From positions 1 to 61,751 of the forward strand of contig UQMJ01000017.1 of the NCBI GenBank assembly GCA_900542035.1: DNA of 61,751 bases, read 5' to 3'. A model generated the notes under the pieces. The model ran no database searches. It was not told the DNA's origin and worked only from the letters and a program-made list of their open reading frames with translations. Both the position numbers and the translations under genes were made by a program. The stretch's first letter is position 1; each line of letters begins with the position of its first letter. This document shows positions 8,724 through 17,133 of the stretch, piece after piece. The stretch is from an uncultured Clostridium sp. GTDB taxonomy: Bacteria > Bacillota > Clostridia > Lachnospirales > Lachnospiraceae.

Positions 8724-9605
8724 TTATTTTTCTCTGGTAACCAGCATGGCTACCAGTTCTTCTAAAAATCTATTTTCTCCTGGAAGTGCTTTTATATCCT
8801 CAATGGCGGCCTGGGAAATCTTTGCCACGTCTTCTCTTGCCTTATCCAGGCCTTCTAAGGTAACATAAGTGGTTTTGCAATTTTTTTCATCGCTTAAAAC
8901 CGGCTTTCCCAGCACTTCCTGACTGCTGGTTACATCTAAAATATCATCCTGAATCTGGAATGCCACGCCAATCTCTGACGCTGCTTTCTCCACCAGGCGG
9001 ACGCTTTCTTCATCTGCGCCGGCCAGAACGGCTCCTATCATCATGGAAGCCTCTAAAAGCGCTCCTGTCTTCAGTCGGTAAATGAAGTCCAGTTTCTCTC
9101 TGGGAACCGGCTGGTTCGTAAGCTCCACATCTACGGTCTGTCCGCCGATCATACCGTAAATTCCGGTTTTTTCAGCCAGAATCCGTATGGCCTCTCCCAC
9201 CCGTCTGGGGTGTTCCGACAATGCAAACGCCTGGCAGGCTGTTTCGAATGCATAAACAATCAAGGCATCTCCAGCCAGCACTCCCATATCTTCTCCAAAG
9301 GCTGCCCAGGTGCTCTTTTTTCCTCTGCGGTACTGGTCATTGTCCATACAAGGCAGATCGTCATGGATGAGAGACGATGTATGAATCATCTCGATAGCTG
9401 CCATAAACGGTTCTATTTCTGTTAAAGAACCGCCGAACAGCCGGCAGACTTCCTGCATCAGCAAAGGTCTCAGACGTTTTCCCCCTGCCTTCATGCTGTA
9501 GTTCATTGCCTCAAAAATGGTCTTCTGATGGCCTGTTTCCCTGGGAAGGTAGCGGTAAATCTTCTCCTCTGCTTCCCTGGTCCGTTTCTCAAGCTCCAGG
9601 TTCAT
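8724..9605 (-). CDS. ispA: Polyprenyl (farnesyl) diphosphate synthase
   Basis: Role (known family): condenses IPP with allylic diphosphates to make farnesyl or geranyl diphosphate. Seen: the first aspartate-rich motif DDLPCMD (about residue 82), a second motif QDDILD (about 222), and the GGKRLRP region near residue 42. Start: ATG 9605 is preferred because AGGGAG lies 9 nt upstream; the ATG three codons earlier (9614) is only 1 nt from that site. The start lies inside the end of xseB, a common overlap in this gene pair. Confidence 0.95.
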   Translation of the reverse strand: MNLELEKRTREAEEKIYRYLPRETGHQKTIFEAMNYSMKAGGKRLRPLLMQEVCRLFGGSLTEIEPFMAAIEMIHTSSLIHDDLPCMDNDQYRRGKKSTWAAFGEDMGVLAGDALIVYAFETACQAFALSEHPRRVGEAIRILAEKTGIYGMIGGQTVDVELTNQPVPREKLDFIYRLKTGALLEASMMIGAVLAGADEESVRLVEKAASEIGVAFQIQDDILDVTSSQEVLGKPVLSDEKNCKTTYVTLEGLDKAREDVAKISQAAIEDIKALPGENRFLEELVAMLVTREK

Positions 9606-9807
9606 TTTCTTCATCTCCCTGTTCCTCGCTCAGTACAATTATCTGTTTCTCTACTTTATCGATTTTATCATTGCAGGCCTTTACTAACTTCATCCCCTTT
9701 TCATAGCAGGCGAAACTTTCTTCTAAGGAAATGTCCCGTTTCTCCATCTGGGTAAGAATTTCTTCTAAAAGCGCAAAGGTCTCTTCAATGGTTAATTTTT
9801 CATTCAT
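9589..9807 (-). CDS. xseB: Exodeoxyribonuclease VII small subunit
   Basis: Role (known family): partner of XseA in the nuclease that degrades single-stranded DNA. Seen: 72 residues, helical and acidic, with the family pattern SLEESFACYEKGMKLVK in the middle. The start follows the xseA stop directly (TAAATG), and the 3' end overlaps ispA. Size and context identify it securely. Confidence 0.95.
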   Translation of the reverse strand: MNEKLTIEETFALLEEILTQMEKRDISLEESFACYEKGMKLVKACNDKIDKVEKQIIVLSEEQGDEENEPGA

Positions 9808-11031
9808 TTACTGCTCCTTACGGCTGTCTGTACAGGCCGCTTCTGCGGATTTTACCTCAGCGGTAATTTTACCGTCCTGTACGTAGACGAAAATCTGGTC
9901 GTCCGGCTTTACCTGACGGATGGAAACTACCTTTTTCCCGTCCTGTCCGCTTACAAATCCATATCCCTGGCTCAATTTTTCCAGAGGGGACATACCGGAA
10001 AGGCGGCCGGAAAAAATGGCCAGCCGGTGGCGGTTTTCCAAAAGCTGTTCCCTCATCAGCCGGTTCATCTTATCTTCTATCTCAATCGCCCGCTGCCTCC
10101 TGTCGTTCAGAAGTTTCTGCGGATCCTTTAATCCCAGTCGGTAATAATATTCTCCGGTGCGGTATCGGGTTCTCTCTGCCTGCCGCTGTACGGATCGGAT
10201 CAGCGCCTGGCGGTATCCTTCTATCTCTTCTGTAAACTGACGGTAGTCAAACACTGCCAGTTCTGCCGCCGCAGACGGTGTCGGAGCCCGCATATCTGCC
10301 ACATAATCGGCTATGGTCACGTCCGTCTCATGTCCTACGGCAGAAATTACCGGAGTTTTGCAGGCAAAAATGGCCCTGGCCACAATTTCTTCATTAAACG
10401 CCCACAAATCCTCGATGGAACCGCCTCCCCGTCCCACGATCAGCACGTCAAGATCCATATTGTCCAGGATCTCAATGGCCTTTACTATGCTGTATTTTGC
10501 CTGTTCCCCCTGAACCTGGGCCGGACACAAAACAAGCTGCACAAAGGGATTGCGCCGTCTGGCAATATTCATAATATCCCTGACGGCCGCTCCGGTACTG
10601 GCCGTTACGATGCCAACCTTTGCAGCATAGCGGGGAATCGGACGCTTATACTGGGCGTCAAACATTCCCATTTCTTCCAGCTGGTCTCTCAGCGCTTCAA
10701 ACCGTTTAAATAAGTCACCAGCCCCGTCCAGGGTAATTTCCCTGGCATAGAGCTGGTACTTTCCGTCTCTTTCGTAAACATCCACATTTCCGCTGGCCAC
10801 CACCTGCTGGCCGTCCTGCATCTGGAAGTTCAGGCCTTTTCTCTGACCTGCAAACATGACTGCAGAAATCGCGCTGGAACCATCCTTCAGAGTAAAATAA
10901 ATATGGCCGGAAGTATGGTACTTGCAGTTTGACACTTCTCCTTTTATGGAAATCCTGTTTAATGCAAAGTCCTGTGCAAACAGGTTCCGGATATAGCTGT
11001 TGACCTGGGAGACGCTGTAAACCCCTGCCAT
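9808..11031 (-). CDS. xseA: Exodeoxyribonuclease VII large subunit
   Basis: Role (known family): catalytic subunit of exonuclease VII. Seen: an N-terminal OB-fold (about 1-100, with ISIKGEVSNCKYHTSGHIYF), a catalytic region (about 130-300, with GIVTASTGAAVRDI, VGRGGGSIEDLWAFN and PVISAVGHETDVTIADYVAD) and a C-terminal coiled coil ending in a segment with LSQGYGFV. Length of 407 is usual for Firmicutes. It begins 1 nt after the nusB stop. Confidence 0.97.
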   Translation of the reverse strand: MAGVYSVSQVNSYIRNLFAQDFALNRISIKGEVSNCKYHTSGHIYFTLKDGSSAISAVMFAGQRKGLNFQMQDGQQVVASGNVDVYERDGKYQLYAREITLDGAGDLFKRFEALRDQLEEMGMFDAQYKRPIPRYAAKVGIVTASTGAAVRDIMNIARRRNPFVQLVLCPAQVQGEQAKYSIVKAIEILDNMDLDVLIVGRGGGSIEDLWAFNEEIVARAIFACKTPVISAVGHETDVTIADYVADMRAPTPSAAAELAVFDYRQFTEEIEGYRQALIRSVQRQAERTRYRTGEYYYRLGLKDPQKLLNDRRQRAIEIEDKMNRLMREQLLENRHRLAIFSGRLSGMSPLEKLSQGYGFVSGQDGKKVVSIRQVKPDDQIFVYVQDGKITAEVKSAEAACTDSRKEQ

Positions 11032-11032
11032 C

Positions 11033-11476
11033 TTACACCAGCTTTGCTAAAATACCATTTATAAAGGCAGGCGCGTCGCTGCCGCCAAATTTCTTTGCCA
11101 GTTCCACTGCCTCGTTAATTGCTACCTTTTCCGGAATCTGATCGTCGTATTTCATTTCATAGACAGCCAGACGCAGAATTGCCAGCTCTACCTTTCCCAT
11201 ACGTCTGGTTTTCCAGCCTTCAGCCACCTGATCGATCTGCTGATCCAGTTCCGGAATCTTACTCATAATGGATTCCACTCTCTGAAGGATCTTCTCCTGG
11301 TCTGCCTCTTTTAATTCTACACAGTGCACAACTTCTTCGGCGCCTTCTGGATTTGCATCTTCTTCCTCCGGAGCCAGAAAATACTGTCTAAGCTGATCTT
11401 CTTTTTCCTCTGCTGGGTAAAATTCCGATCCAAACAGCATTTTAAAGCAATGCTCCCGCAATTCTCTTCTGGTCAT
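11033..11476 (-). CDS. nusB: Transcription antitermination factor NusB
   Basis: Role (known family): RNA-binding factor of the rRNA antitermination complex with NusE. Seen: 147 residues, N-terminal RRELREHCFKMLF, a central acidic insertion (about 25-50) longer than in short NusB proteins, and the conserved C-terminus with KVAINEAVELAKKFGG and FINGILAKL. It is the first gene of the operon, with a strong promoter 43 nt upstream of its start and an AGGAGG-type ribosome-binding site. Confidence 0.95.
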   Translation of the reverse strand: MTRRELREHCFKMLFGSEFYPAEEKEDQLRQYFLAPEEEDANPEGAEEVVHCVELKEADQEKILQRVESIMSKIPELDQQIDQVAEGWKTRRMGKVELAILRLAVYEMKYDDQIPEKVAINEAVELAKKFGGSDAPAFINGILAKLV

Positions 11477-11519
11477 GTTTTATCCTCCTGCACGTAATAT
11501 TCTATAGGCATTTGGAGTT

Positions 11520-11548
11520 ATTATAGCAAAAGCCGGCTGGTTTCACAA
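11520..11548 (-). promoter_or_regulatory. Sigma-A promoter of the nusB-to-spoIVB operon
   Basis: On the minus strand, -35 TTGTGA (11548-11543) and a consensus -10 TATAAT (11525-11520) are separated by 17 nt. Position and quality support it as the head of the housekeeping operon. Confidence 0.8.
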
Positions 11549-11560
11549 GATCCCAAACTC

Positions 11561-12463
11561 TTAATCCGCTAAAAATGTCCGGATATTTGCTAAAACTTTC
11601 TGGCTTAACAGCACAAATGCCTGGCTTGTCCTGCCTGCAGATATATTTGCACAGGACACCTGGGGAAGGTCAAAAAATGCTTCGTCTACTGGGCCTGCCG
11701 CTGCCTTCGTATCGCAGAAAAAGTAGTTTCCTTCCCGTTTTACCCAGTTTTCCAGGGCTTTGGAGTCAAATCCTGGCCCAATGGACGTATTAAAGAGGAT
11801 TTTTCCGTCTCCCAATGCTTCAAATTCTTTTTCCTGAAGCAAAAGGACGTTTTTATTTAAACAGGTAAAGACTGCCTGGCTTTCTTTTAAAAGCTGATCC
11901 AACGGCTTATAAATCATCCCATGTGCTTCTGCATCTTCCTTGCGGCTGCGGCTGTAATAGGAAATCTCTGCCCCCATGAACTGCAGGGCGTCTGCAATCA
12001 TTCTGCCGGAAACGCCCAATCCTACGATTCCCACTTTTAATCCGGTAATTTCAAGAGGCTCTTTTTTCCACATGGGACGCCCAAATCCATGAAGAAGCCC
12101 AATCAGCTGATGAAGAACGTATTCCACCACGCCCCTGTCTCCGTAATCGCGGATTCCCAGTACCTGGATGCCCAAGCTTCTGGCACAGGCAATATCGACA
12201 TTGGCGCTTTCTTCCGAATACAGGCTGCAGCACATTCCGATATAGCGGATAGAGGGACAGCTCTGTATCACTTCTCCTGAAATCCGCGACGTATAGCTGA
12301 CCAGTACGCCGTCCGCATCGCCAATCCGTCTGATAATTTCAGCATCGTCTGCCGGAATATCCGGATATAGTACGACTTCTTCTGCATACTGGCCAAGTTC
12401 GTTTTCTGCTTCCGGCACCAGGCTGACCGGCTCAATGGCAACTAACTTTCTAAACTTTTTCAT
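11561..12463 (-). CDS. 2-hydroxyacid dehydrogenase-like protein, catalytic residues not conserved
   Basis: Seen: 300 residues with the fold order of D-2-hydroxyacid dehydrogenases. There is a divided substrate domain (about 1-100 and the C-terminus), the hinge motif DRGVVEYVLHQLIGLLHG (about 109-126) and an NAD-binding glycine motif GLGVSGRMIADAL (about 148-160). Odd: the family's catalytic Arg (in NxxRG), Glu and His (in PHxA) are not recognisable. The matching places read NTSIGPGFD, CDTKAAAGP and ANISAGRTS. Either the chemistry differs or the protein is a sensor. It is 11 nt downstream of the aspartate-dehydrogenase-like gene and surely co-transcribed with it. The pair separates nusB from asp23, which are usually adjacent. 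Substrate unknown. Confidence 0.75.
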   Translation of the reverse strand: MKKFRKLVAIEPVSLVPEAENELGQYAEEVVLYPDIPADDAEIIRRIGDADGVLVSYTSRISGEVIQSCPSIRYIGMCCSLYSEESANVDIACARSLGIQVLGIRDYGDRGVVEYVLHQLIGLLHGFGRPMWKKEPLEITGLKVGIVGLGVSGRMIADALQFMGAEISYYSRSRKEDAEAHGMIYKPLDQLLKESQAVFTCLNKNVLLLQEKEFEALGDGKILFNTSIGPGFDSKALENWVKREGNYFFCDTKAAAGPVDEAFFDLPQVSCANISAGRTSQAFVLLSQKVLANIRTFLAD

Positions 12464-12474
12464 TTTCTCCCCTC

Positions 12475-13278
12475 CTACTGGAATACAACCGGCGAACTGA
12501 TGTTGCGGAGCAGGGAAATGACGCTCCAGGCTGCCATCTCCGCAGTACTGGAATAAATATCCACGACTGCTTTGATGCCGTCGGTTTCCATGGTAATTCT
12601 GTGATCGTCGCCTACAAATCCAGGCACGCTGGTAATGTTCACTTTGGTGTCCTCCGGTCCCATGCTTGCCAGAGCGGCAGCAACCGCTACATTTACCTTT
12701 GTCGGGAATAAAGCAATGGCCTCTTTTGCGTTGCCGGAAAATACTTCTGTCTCATCGGTATCAGTCATTAAGCTTTCCGTAAAAATCGGGGTTCCCTTTA
12801 AAGACGCCGGACCTTTATGGGTAGAAATACCAGAAACTGCTTTCTGACCCTTTGCCTGGCTCATTAACGTGATGGTGCGCAGCGCGTCAAAGCCTCCGAT
12901 AACGCCGCTTGCCAGATACAGCTTGGTTCCGGATTCCAGGGCTGTCATCTTTAATTCTTCAAACAGCGCAGGATCTGCAAATGCTCCCATAGATAAAACC
13001 ACCAGATTGGCTCCAGAAGACAGTACCTTTTTTCCAATCTCACTAACTGTCTTAGGAGACGCTGCTTCTGCCACAAAATCCGGCTTTAATTCCAGCAGCT
13101 CGTCTATGGTTTCGCAGGCCTTACATCCGGTAATGGCCGCTACTTTTTGTGCAGACTCCATGGTACGGCTTGCTGCTCCTACAAATTCATAATCTTCTAA
13201 CAGGCCGTCTTTCCACGCCTGTGCAATCACAACTCCCAGTTTTCCACATCCTACAAGAGCTAATCGTTTCTTTTCCAT
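12475..13278 (-). CDS. Aspartate dehydrogenase-like oxidoreductase (DUF108 family)
   Basis: Known family: NAD(P)-dependent L-aspartate dehydrogenases (NadX type) oxidise aspartate to iminoaspartate, which can feed quinolinate and NAD synthesis or amination. Seen: N-terminal Rossmann motif VGCGKLG (residues 9-15), a SMGAFAD and SGVIGGFDALR region, the diagnostic FPTKVNVAVAAALAS stretch (about 190-205) and VGDDHRITMETDG, which contains the His conserved in the family. Length of 267 matches. A terminator lies upstream (13337-13381), so the pair has its own start; I see no strong promoter in the short gap. The substrate may not be aspartate, since the partner gene is atypical. Confidence 0.78.
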   Translation of the reverse strand: MEKKRLALVGCGKLGVVIAQAWKDGLLEDYEFVGAASRTMESAQKVAAITGCKACETIDELLELKPDFVAEAASPKTVSEIGKKVLSSGANLVVLSMGAFADPALFEELKMTALESGTKLYLASGVIGGFDALRTITLMSQAKGQKAVSGISTHKGPASLKGTPIFTESLMTDTDETEVFSGNAKEAIALFPTKVNVAVAAALASMGPEDTKVNITSVPGFVGDDHRITMETDGIKAVVDIYSSTAEMAAWSVISLLRNISSPVVFQ

Positions 13279-13336
13279 TTTCCTGTCCTCCTATAAACCG
13301 AGAAAGCCTGCTGCTGGCGGCTTTTCCGGATGATTC

Positions 13337-13381
13337 GCAATAAAAAAGCTGCTCCGTCTCAGATAAAAACGGCAGCAGCTT
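13337..13381 (-). terminator. Intrinsic terminator after asp23
   Basis: Minus-strand stem AAGCTGCTGCCGT paired with ACGGAGCAGCTT (one bulge), followed by TTTTTT. It separates asp23 from the dehydrogenase pair and uses the same GCTGCT core as other terminators in this window. Confidence 0.8.
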
Positions 13382-13389
13382 GTTGCATA

Positions 13390-13776
13390 TTATTTTTCTT
13401 CTTGCATATTAACGCCGGCAATCTTGATATTTACCTCTAAAACCGTAAGCCCTGTCATATTCTCAATGGCATTTTTTACCCGATCCTGTACCTTCGCGCT
13501 GACCTCTGGAATGTTATATCCATATTTTAAATACAAGGAAATATCGACACATACGTGTTCTTCTGTCACATCAATCTTAACGCCTCTGGACAGATTCTTC
13601 ATTCCTAATTTTCCTACCAGCTCGTTGGTAATGTTGCCTGCCATAGAATCTACTCCGTCTACTTCTGTAGCTGCAAGGCCTGCAATAATAGCGACTACCT
13701 CGTCTGCAATCTGTACTTCGCCTATTTTATCTTTTTCGTATACTTTATGCGTATTGCGATTCTCTGCTTCTGCCAC
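13390..13776 (-). CDS. Asp23/Gls24-family envelope stress protein
   Basis: Known family: small alkaline-shock proteins linked to the membrane and cell-envelope homeostasis. Seen: 128 residues with QIADEVVAIIAGLAATEVDGV near the start, a central strand with VCVDISLYLKYGYNIPEV and the C-terminal NAIENMTGLTVLEVNI. Start: GTG 13776 is chosen because AGGAGG lies 8 nt upstream. A longer ATG frame from 13920 would run across a good promoter (13853-13881) and is not favoured. It sits between the spoIIIA operon and nusB, its standard clostridial location, here with two extra genes on the nusB side. Confidence 0.92.
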   Translation of the reverse strand: MAEAENRNTHKVYEKDKIGEVQIADEVVAIIAGLAATEVDGVDSMAGNITNELVGKLGMKNLSRGVKIDVTEEHVCVDISLYLKYGYNIPEVSAKVQDRVKNAIENMTGLTVLEVNIKIAGVNMQEEK

Positions 13777-13852
13777 AATCCTTTCCTCCTGTCCATTTGG
13801 AATTGTCCAGTACGGCTGCCTTCTGATCCGGCCGTCCTGAACAGTTATACTC

Positions 13853-13881
13853 ATTATAGCAAAAAGAAACCCATTTGGAAA
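13853..13881 (-). promoter_or_regulatory. Promoter of asp23
   Basis: Minus strand: -35 TTTCCA (13881-13876), 17-nt spacer, -10 TATAAT (13858-13853). The -35 is weak and the -10 perfect. It lies 77 nt upstream of the GTG start. Confidence 0.6.
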
Positions 13882-13927
13882 GGTTTTTCCGCGTTTTTGT
13901 TGGGATTGTTTTGCTGGCATCCGGCTG

Positions 13928-14731
13928 TTATTCTTCCAGGTCCAGCAGGGTAATCACGATTTGATCGGCTCCTACTTCTGTTTTTCTCTTTACAATGTCT
14001 TCAATCTGGGCTCTCTGGGGATCCGTAATGCTTGAGGCGTTGACAACTACGTCCACCTTGTCGCTGCTGATGCTGACGACTGGATCGGAAAATCCCTTTG
14101 CCATCAGCAGGGTTTCCGCGGCGTTTTCTTTTTCTGCTATCTCCGTCAGCTCCACCATACTCTGGATGGCCTGCTGCTTGGCAGATTCTTCAATGGCTGT
14201 ATTATTGACAATCTCCATCAGCGCTTCTTTATTTTTAGCCCGAATCTGTTCCCTGTTTAACTGGACATTGGCTATGTAATCCGAAACGCTGAGTCCGCTG
14301 GTCAGCACTGCTTCTCCTGGATTTTCCAGTCCGGTCTGGGAAACGTCTGTGCCTTCTGATTCTGCATCTGTATCTTCCGGCATTACCGGTTCCGTCTCCC
14401 CAGTCTGTCCGGCGTCTGCCAGTTCTTTGCCGTCCAGTTGATCCAGATCGTCCCCGTCCTGATCCAGACTTGCGATTTCCTGGAACTGTCCGTCTCCGGC
14501 ATAGTTTCCTGCCGCCTGGTTTTCTGCCAGCAAATCTTCTTCCGAAATATCGGTCAGGCCGGCTTCGTAGGCGCCGCCTGCTCCCAGCTCCTCTTTGCCT
14601 GCATAGTTTAAATATCCGGCCGCCGCAATCATAATCGCCAGCGTGGTAATGATAATTTGATTTCTCCGAAACAGACGTTTCATATTCGCCTCTGTTTTTG
14701 ATTTCGTAATATCCCGTTTTTTTAGTTTCAT
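13928..14731 (-). CDS. spoIIIAH: Stage III sporulation protein AH
   Basis: Role (known): mother-cell membrane protein that binds SpoIIQ across the intermembrane space and forms a ring of the feeding-tube channel. Seen: a basic N-terminus, one membrane segment (about residues 28-46), a long acidic low-complexity linker (about 50-135) and a C-terminal ring-building domain (about 150-267) with KEALMEIVNNTAIEE and VVVNASSITDPQRAQIEDI. Length of 267 is a little above the Bacillus protein because of the linker. The start has AAGGAGCGAGGG upstream. Last gene of the spoIIIA operon. Confidence 0.96.
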   Translation of the reverse strand: MKLKKRDITKSKTEANMKRLFRRNQIIITTLAIMIAAAGYLNYAGKEELGAGGAYEAGLTDISEEDLLAENQAAGNYAGDGQFQEIASLDQDGDDLDQLDGKELADAGQTGETEPVMPEDTDAESEGTDVSQTGLENPGEAVLTSGLSVSDYIANVQLNREQIRAKNKEALMEIVNNTAIEESAKQQAIQSMVELTEIAEKENAAETLLMAKGFSDPVVSISSDKVDVVVNASSITDPQRAQIEDIVKRKTEVGADQIVITLLDLEE

Positions 14732-14744
14732 TTCCCTCGCTCCT

Positions 14745-15380
14745 TTATTCCACCCGCTTTAACACTTTTATTTTATGTGGCGGCAGGCCAAATAATGCTT
14801 CCATTGCTTCCGAAATTTCTGCTTTTACTTTTGGACTTCCTCCTCCCTGGGCGCTTATGATGATACCGGACAGTTCCGGACAAATCTCTTTTTCCACTAT
14901 GGGCCGGTTCTGTCCGCTGCCTCCTTCCATTACCGTTGTCTCTCCTGTCTCTGACTGGGAAATCTCCCGTATCCCCCCATTGGTATCCTGTTCTTTTGTA
15001 ACCGATGAAGACTGGTTCTGATCCACCCGAAGAACCTTTTCTTCTGAAGTTTTCAGGACAACCATGACCTCTACCTGCCCCACTCCTTCTACGGTCTTTA
15101 GAATTTTGCGGATCCGCTCCTCCATCTGGGCTTCATATAAGCCGTTTGGATCCAGATAAGCCGTTCCGTTCCCGCCAGTTTCCCTGGATTCTTTTAACAT
15201 CCCCGTTTCCGTATCCACACCTGCGTTGTCTTCCGTTTGTCCGGTCTGACTGCTTTCATAAAAACTTCCTGTCTGGTCGGTTTCTTTGGAAGGCGGCGCA
15301 GCCAGAATCATCAGCGCTGCCCCAGAAAGAATCAGCATCAGCCACTGTTCTTTTTTAATCTTTCCAATAAATTTCCACAT
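14745..15380 (-). CDS. spoIIIAG: Stage III sporulation protein AG
   Basis: Role (known): forms a large ring in the SpoIIIA-SpoIIQ channel. Seen: one membrane segment near residues 12-30, an acidic linker, a ring-building domain with the family pattern EGVGQVEVMVVL (about residues 94-105), and ISAQGGGSPKVKAEISEAM. Start: ATG 15380 follows GGAGG by 7 nt; an ATG six codons upstream lacks this spacing. The start overlaps the end of spoIIIAF by 26 nt, implying coupled translation. Confidence 0.95.
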   Translation of the reverse strand: MWKFIGKIKKEQWLMLILSGAALMILAAPPSKETDQTGSFYESSQTGQTEDNAGVDTETGMLKESRETGGNGTAYLDPNGLYEAQMEERIRKILKTVEGVGQVEVMVVLKTSEEKVLRVDQNQSSSVTKEQDTNGGIREISQSETGETTVMEGGSGQNRPIVEKEICPELSGIIISAQGGGSPKVKAEISEAMEALFGLPPHKIKVLKRVE

Positions 15381-15969
15381 TCTGTTCCTCCACGCCATAA
15401 TATTCTGAAATCCTGCGCTTCAGCGCTTCTGATTTTTCCAAATCCACCTTTTCGGGAACAGCCGACGCCGGCTGTCCTTCTTCTGGAGCCCCGCCAATTT
15501 TTATCGGTTCTACTGGCGATACCAGAAACGTTTCTTCTCTTTTTCCTTCTATCTCCATGGTAATCCGGCAGACGCCTCCATAAGAACTGCTTTCCGGATT
15601 CGTTTCTATGCGCACTTCTGCATTCTCTGCCTGAAGTCCTGCAGCCTGCGCCATCTGGGTTACCTCTTCTTCCACCTGTTTCTCGTATTCTTCTGTCATT
15701 TTATCGAACCGGTTCTGCTCCATCTGGGATAACTGCCTGCGAAATTCCCCTGCTTCTTCCTGAAACTGGATATTCTGAAACAGCGCCGCAATTTTATCGT
15801 CCAGATCCAGACTTTCGGTTACCGGCTTTAAAATCAGAAGAATCAGCACCATTCCGGAGAAAAGCCGGATATACTTTTCATAACCGGTTTTTGGCAGCAG
15901 ATTTGACAGTACCGTAATAAAAATCAGGCAGCAGATAATCTGCCAGGCCCATTCCAACAGATATTCCAT
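15355..15969 (-). CDS. spoIIIAF: Stage III sporulation protein AF
   Basis: Role (known): membrane component of the SpoIIIA complex. Seen: two N-terminal membrane segments (about 8-25 and 34-50), an amphipathic coiled region with many Gln and Glu (about 60-115) and a small C-terminal domain ending RRISEYYGVEEQNVEIYW, typical of the family. Length of 204 is normal. It begins 3 nt after the spoIIIAE stop. Confidence 0.94.
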   Translation of the reverse strand: MEYLLEWAWQIICCLIFITVLSNLLPKTGYEKYIRLFSGMVLILLILKPVTESLDLDDKIAALFQNIQFQEEAGEFRRQLSQMEQNRFDKMTEEYEKQVEEEVTQMAQAAGLQAENAEVRIETNPESSSYGGVCRITMEIEGKREETFLVSPVEPIKIGGAPEEGQPASAVPEKVDLEKSEALKRRISEYYGVEEQNVEIYWKD

Positions 15970-15972
15970 GAT

Positions 15973-17133
15973 TTACCCCGCAAAATACATCACATTGGTA
16001 ACCGCACAGAGAATTGCCAGACTGACGGCAAACAGCACCAGAGACGTCCAGACCAGACGGATCAGGAGCTGATGCGCCAGCGAAATCCCATGAATACAAG
16101 AAACAATCCGTTTGTCGCAGACGGGTTCCAGCAAAGCGGCACAAAAGTGGTACAGCACTGCCAGAATCCCCAGCTGTATCAAAGGCAGGGCTGAAATGAC
16201 CGCTAAAATCACTACGGCAGCAGCTCCAATCGCGTTTTTGATCAAAACGCCGGCTCCTAGAACCGTCTGGGTTACGGTTCTTGCCCCTTGTCCGATTCCT
16301 GGAACTGCTTCTAAAAAACGGAACAGACTGCCTTTTCCCAATGCGTCCACACTGGGAAGCACCATTCCCTGAATCAGCTGAAATCCCAGCAAGACTGCCG
16401 TCATGGTTTTTAACCCCCACTGGACGCACTTTCCAACCAGAACGGTAAGCCTGGATAAACTGTCTTCCCTGGTAATTTTTCCTGCCAGAGTTAAAAGAGC
16501 ATACATTTTTACCATGGGAAGAAGCCCGTTTAAACAGATCCACTGAAATACAGCAACCATGCCCAGAGTGGTTTCATAAAGGGCGGCGCCTGTCCCGCTT
16601 CCTCCGCAGAACGCTACGGATAGAAAAAAAGAGGGCAGCAGCGCTTTCATAAATTCCAGCAAATGATTTAACACTCCTGAGGCGATCTGGATGCTCTGGA
16701 AAAAGCTGGCAGACAGGCAGGTAAACAGCGTCAGGTATGTAACAAAAAATCCGGTTTCCGACAGCTGCCCACTGGAAAAAATCCCTGCAAATCCAGAAAA
16801 TACGGCTCCCAATACCCCCAGCAGAACCACCTGCCCCAACATCCTGCTTCCCGTTCCAACCTGGGAAACCAGGGCCTGTCTGACTGCTGCTCCGATTTTT
16901 TCTGCCGCCTGTTTTCCCTCTCCTTTTCCCAGGTGAACGACCAGATCCGTAAAGGATAGTTCCACTCCTTCCGGCTGGTTCCGGCTCAGATACTCATCTA
17001 CCGAGTCCGTATCAAACTGTTCCAGATCCCACTGGGACTGATCGCTTTTTTCTGCTGCAAACGCCATGCCGGCCGCTGCCAGACTAATCCCCGCCCCTGC
17101 TGCCAGACTGAATAAAAACGTTCTGCCTTTCAT
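15973..17133 (-). CDS. spoIIIAE: Stage III sporulation protein AE
   Basis: Role (known): polytopic membrane protein of the SpoIIIA channel, probably its transport-like core. Seen: a signal-like N-terminus ending about residue 27 (GMAFA), then multiple hydrophobic segments from about residue 100 to the end. The soluble stretch holds FTDLVVHLGKGEGKQAAEKI. Length of 386 is typical. The start overlaps the spoIIIAD stop by 4 nt. Confidence 0.95.
   Translation of the reverse strand: MKGRTFLFSLAAGAGISLAAAGMAFAAEKSDQSQWDLEQFDTDSVDEYLSRNQPEGVELSFTDLVVHLGKGEGKQAAEKIGAAVRQALVSQVGTGSRMLGQVVLLGVLGAVFSGFAGIFSSGQLSETGFFVTYLTLFTCLSASFFQSIQIASGVLNHLLEFMKALLPSFFLSVAFCGGSGTGAALYETTLGMVAVFQWICLNGLLPMVKMYALLTLAGKITREDSLSRLTVLVGKCVQWGLKTMTAVLLGFQLIQGMVLPSVDALGKGSLFRFLEAVPGIGQGARTVTQTVLGAGVLIKNAIGAAAVVILAVISALPLIQLGILAVLYHFCAALLEPVCDKRIVSCIHGISLAHQLLIRLVWTSLVLFAVSLAILCAVTNVMYFAG

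Noticed and set aside
1698..9706. Many plus-strand open frames opposite spoIVB, recN, nadK, tlyA, dxs and ispA
   Set aside because: They mirror well-identified minus-strand genes, lack ribosome-binding sites and show skewed Phe/Leu/Ser/Pro composition typical of antisense frames.
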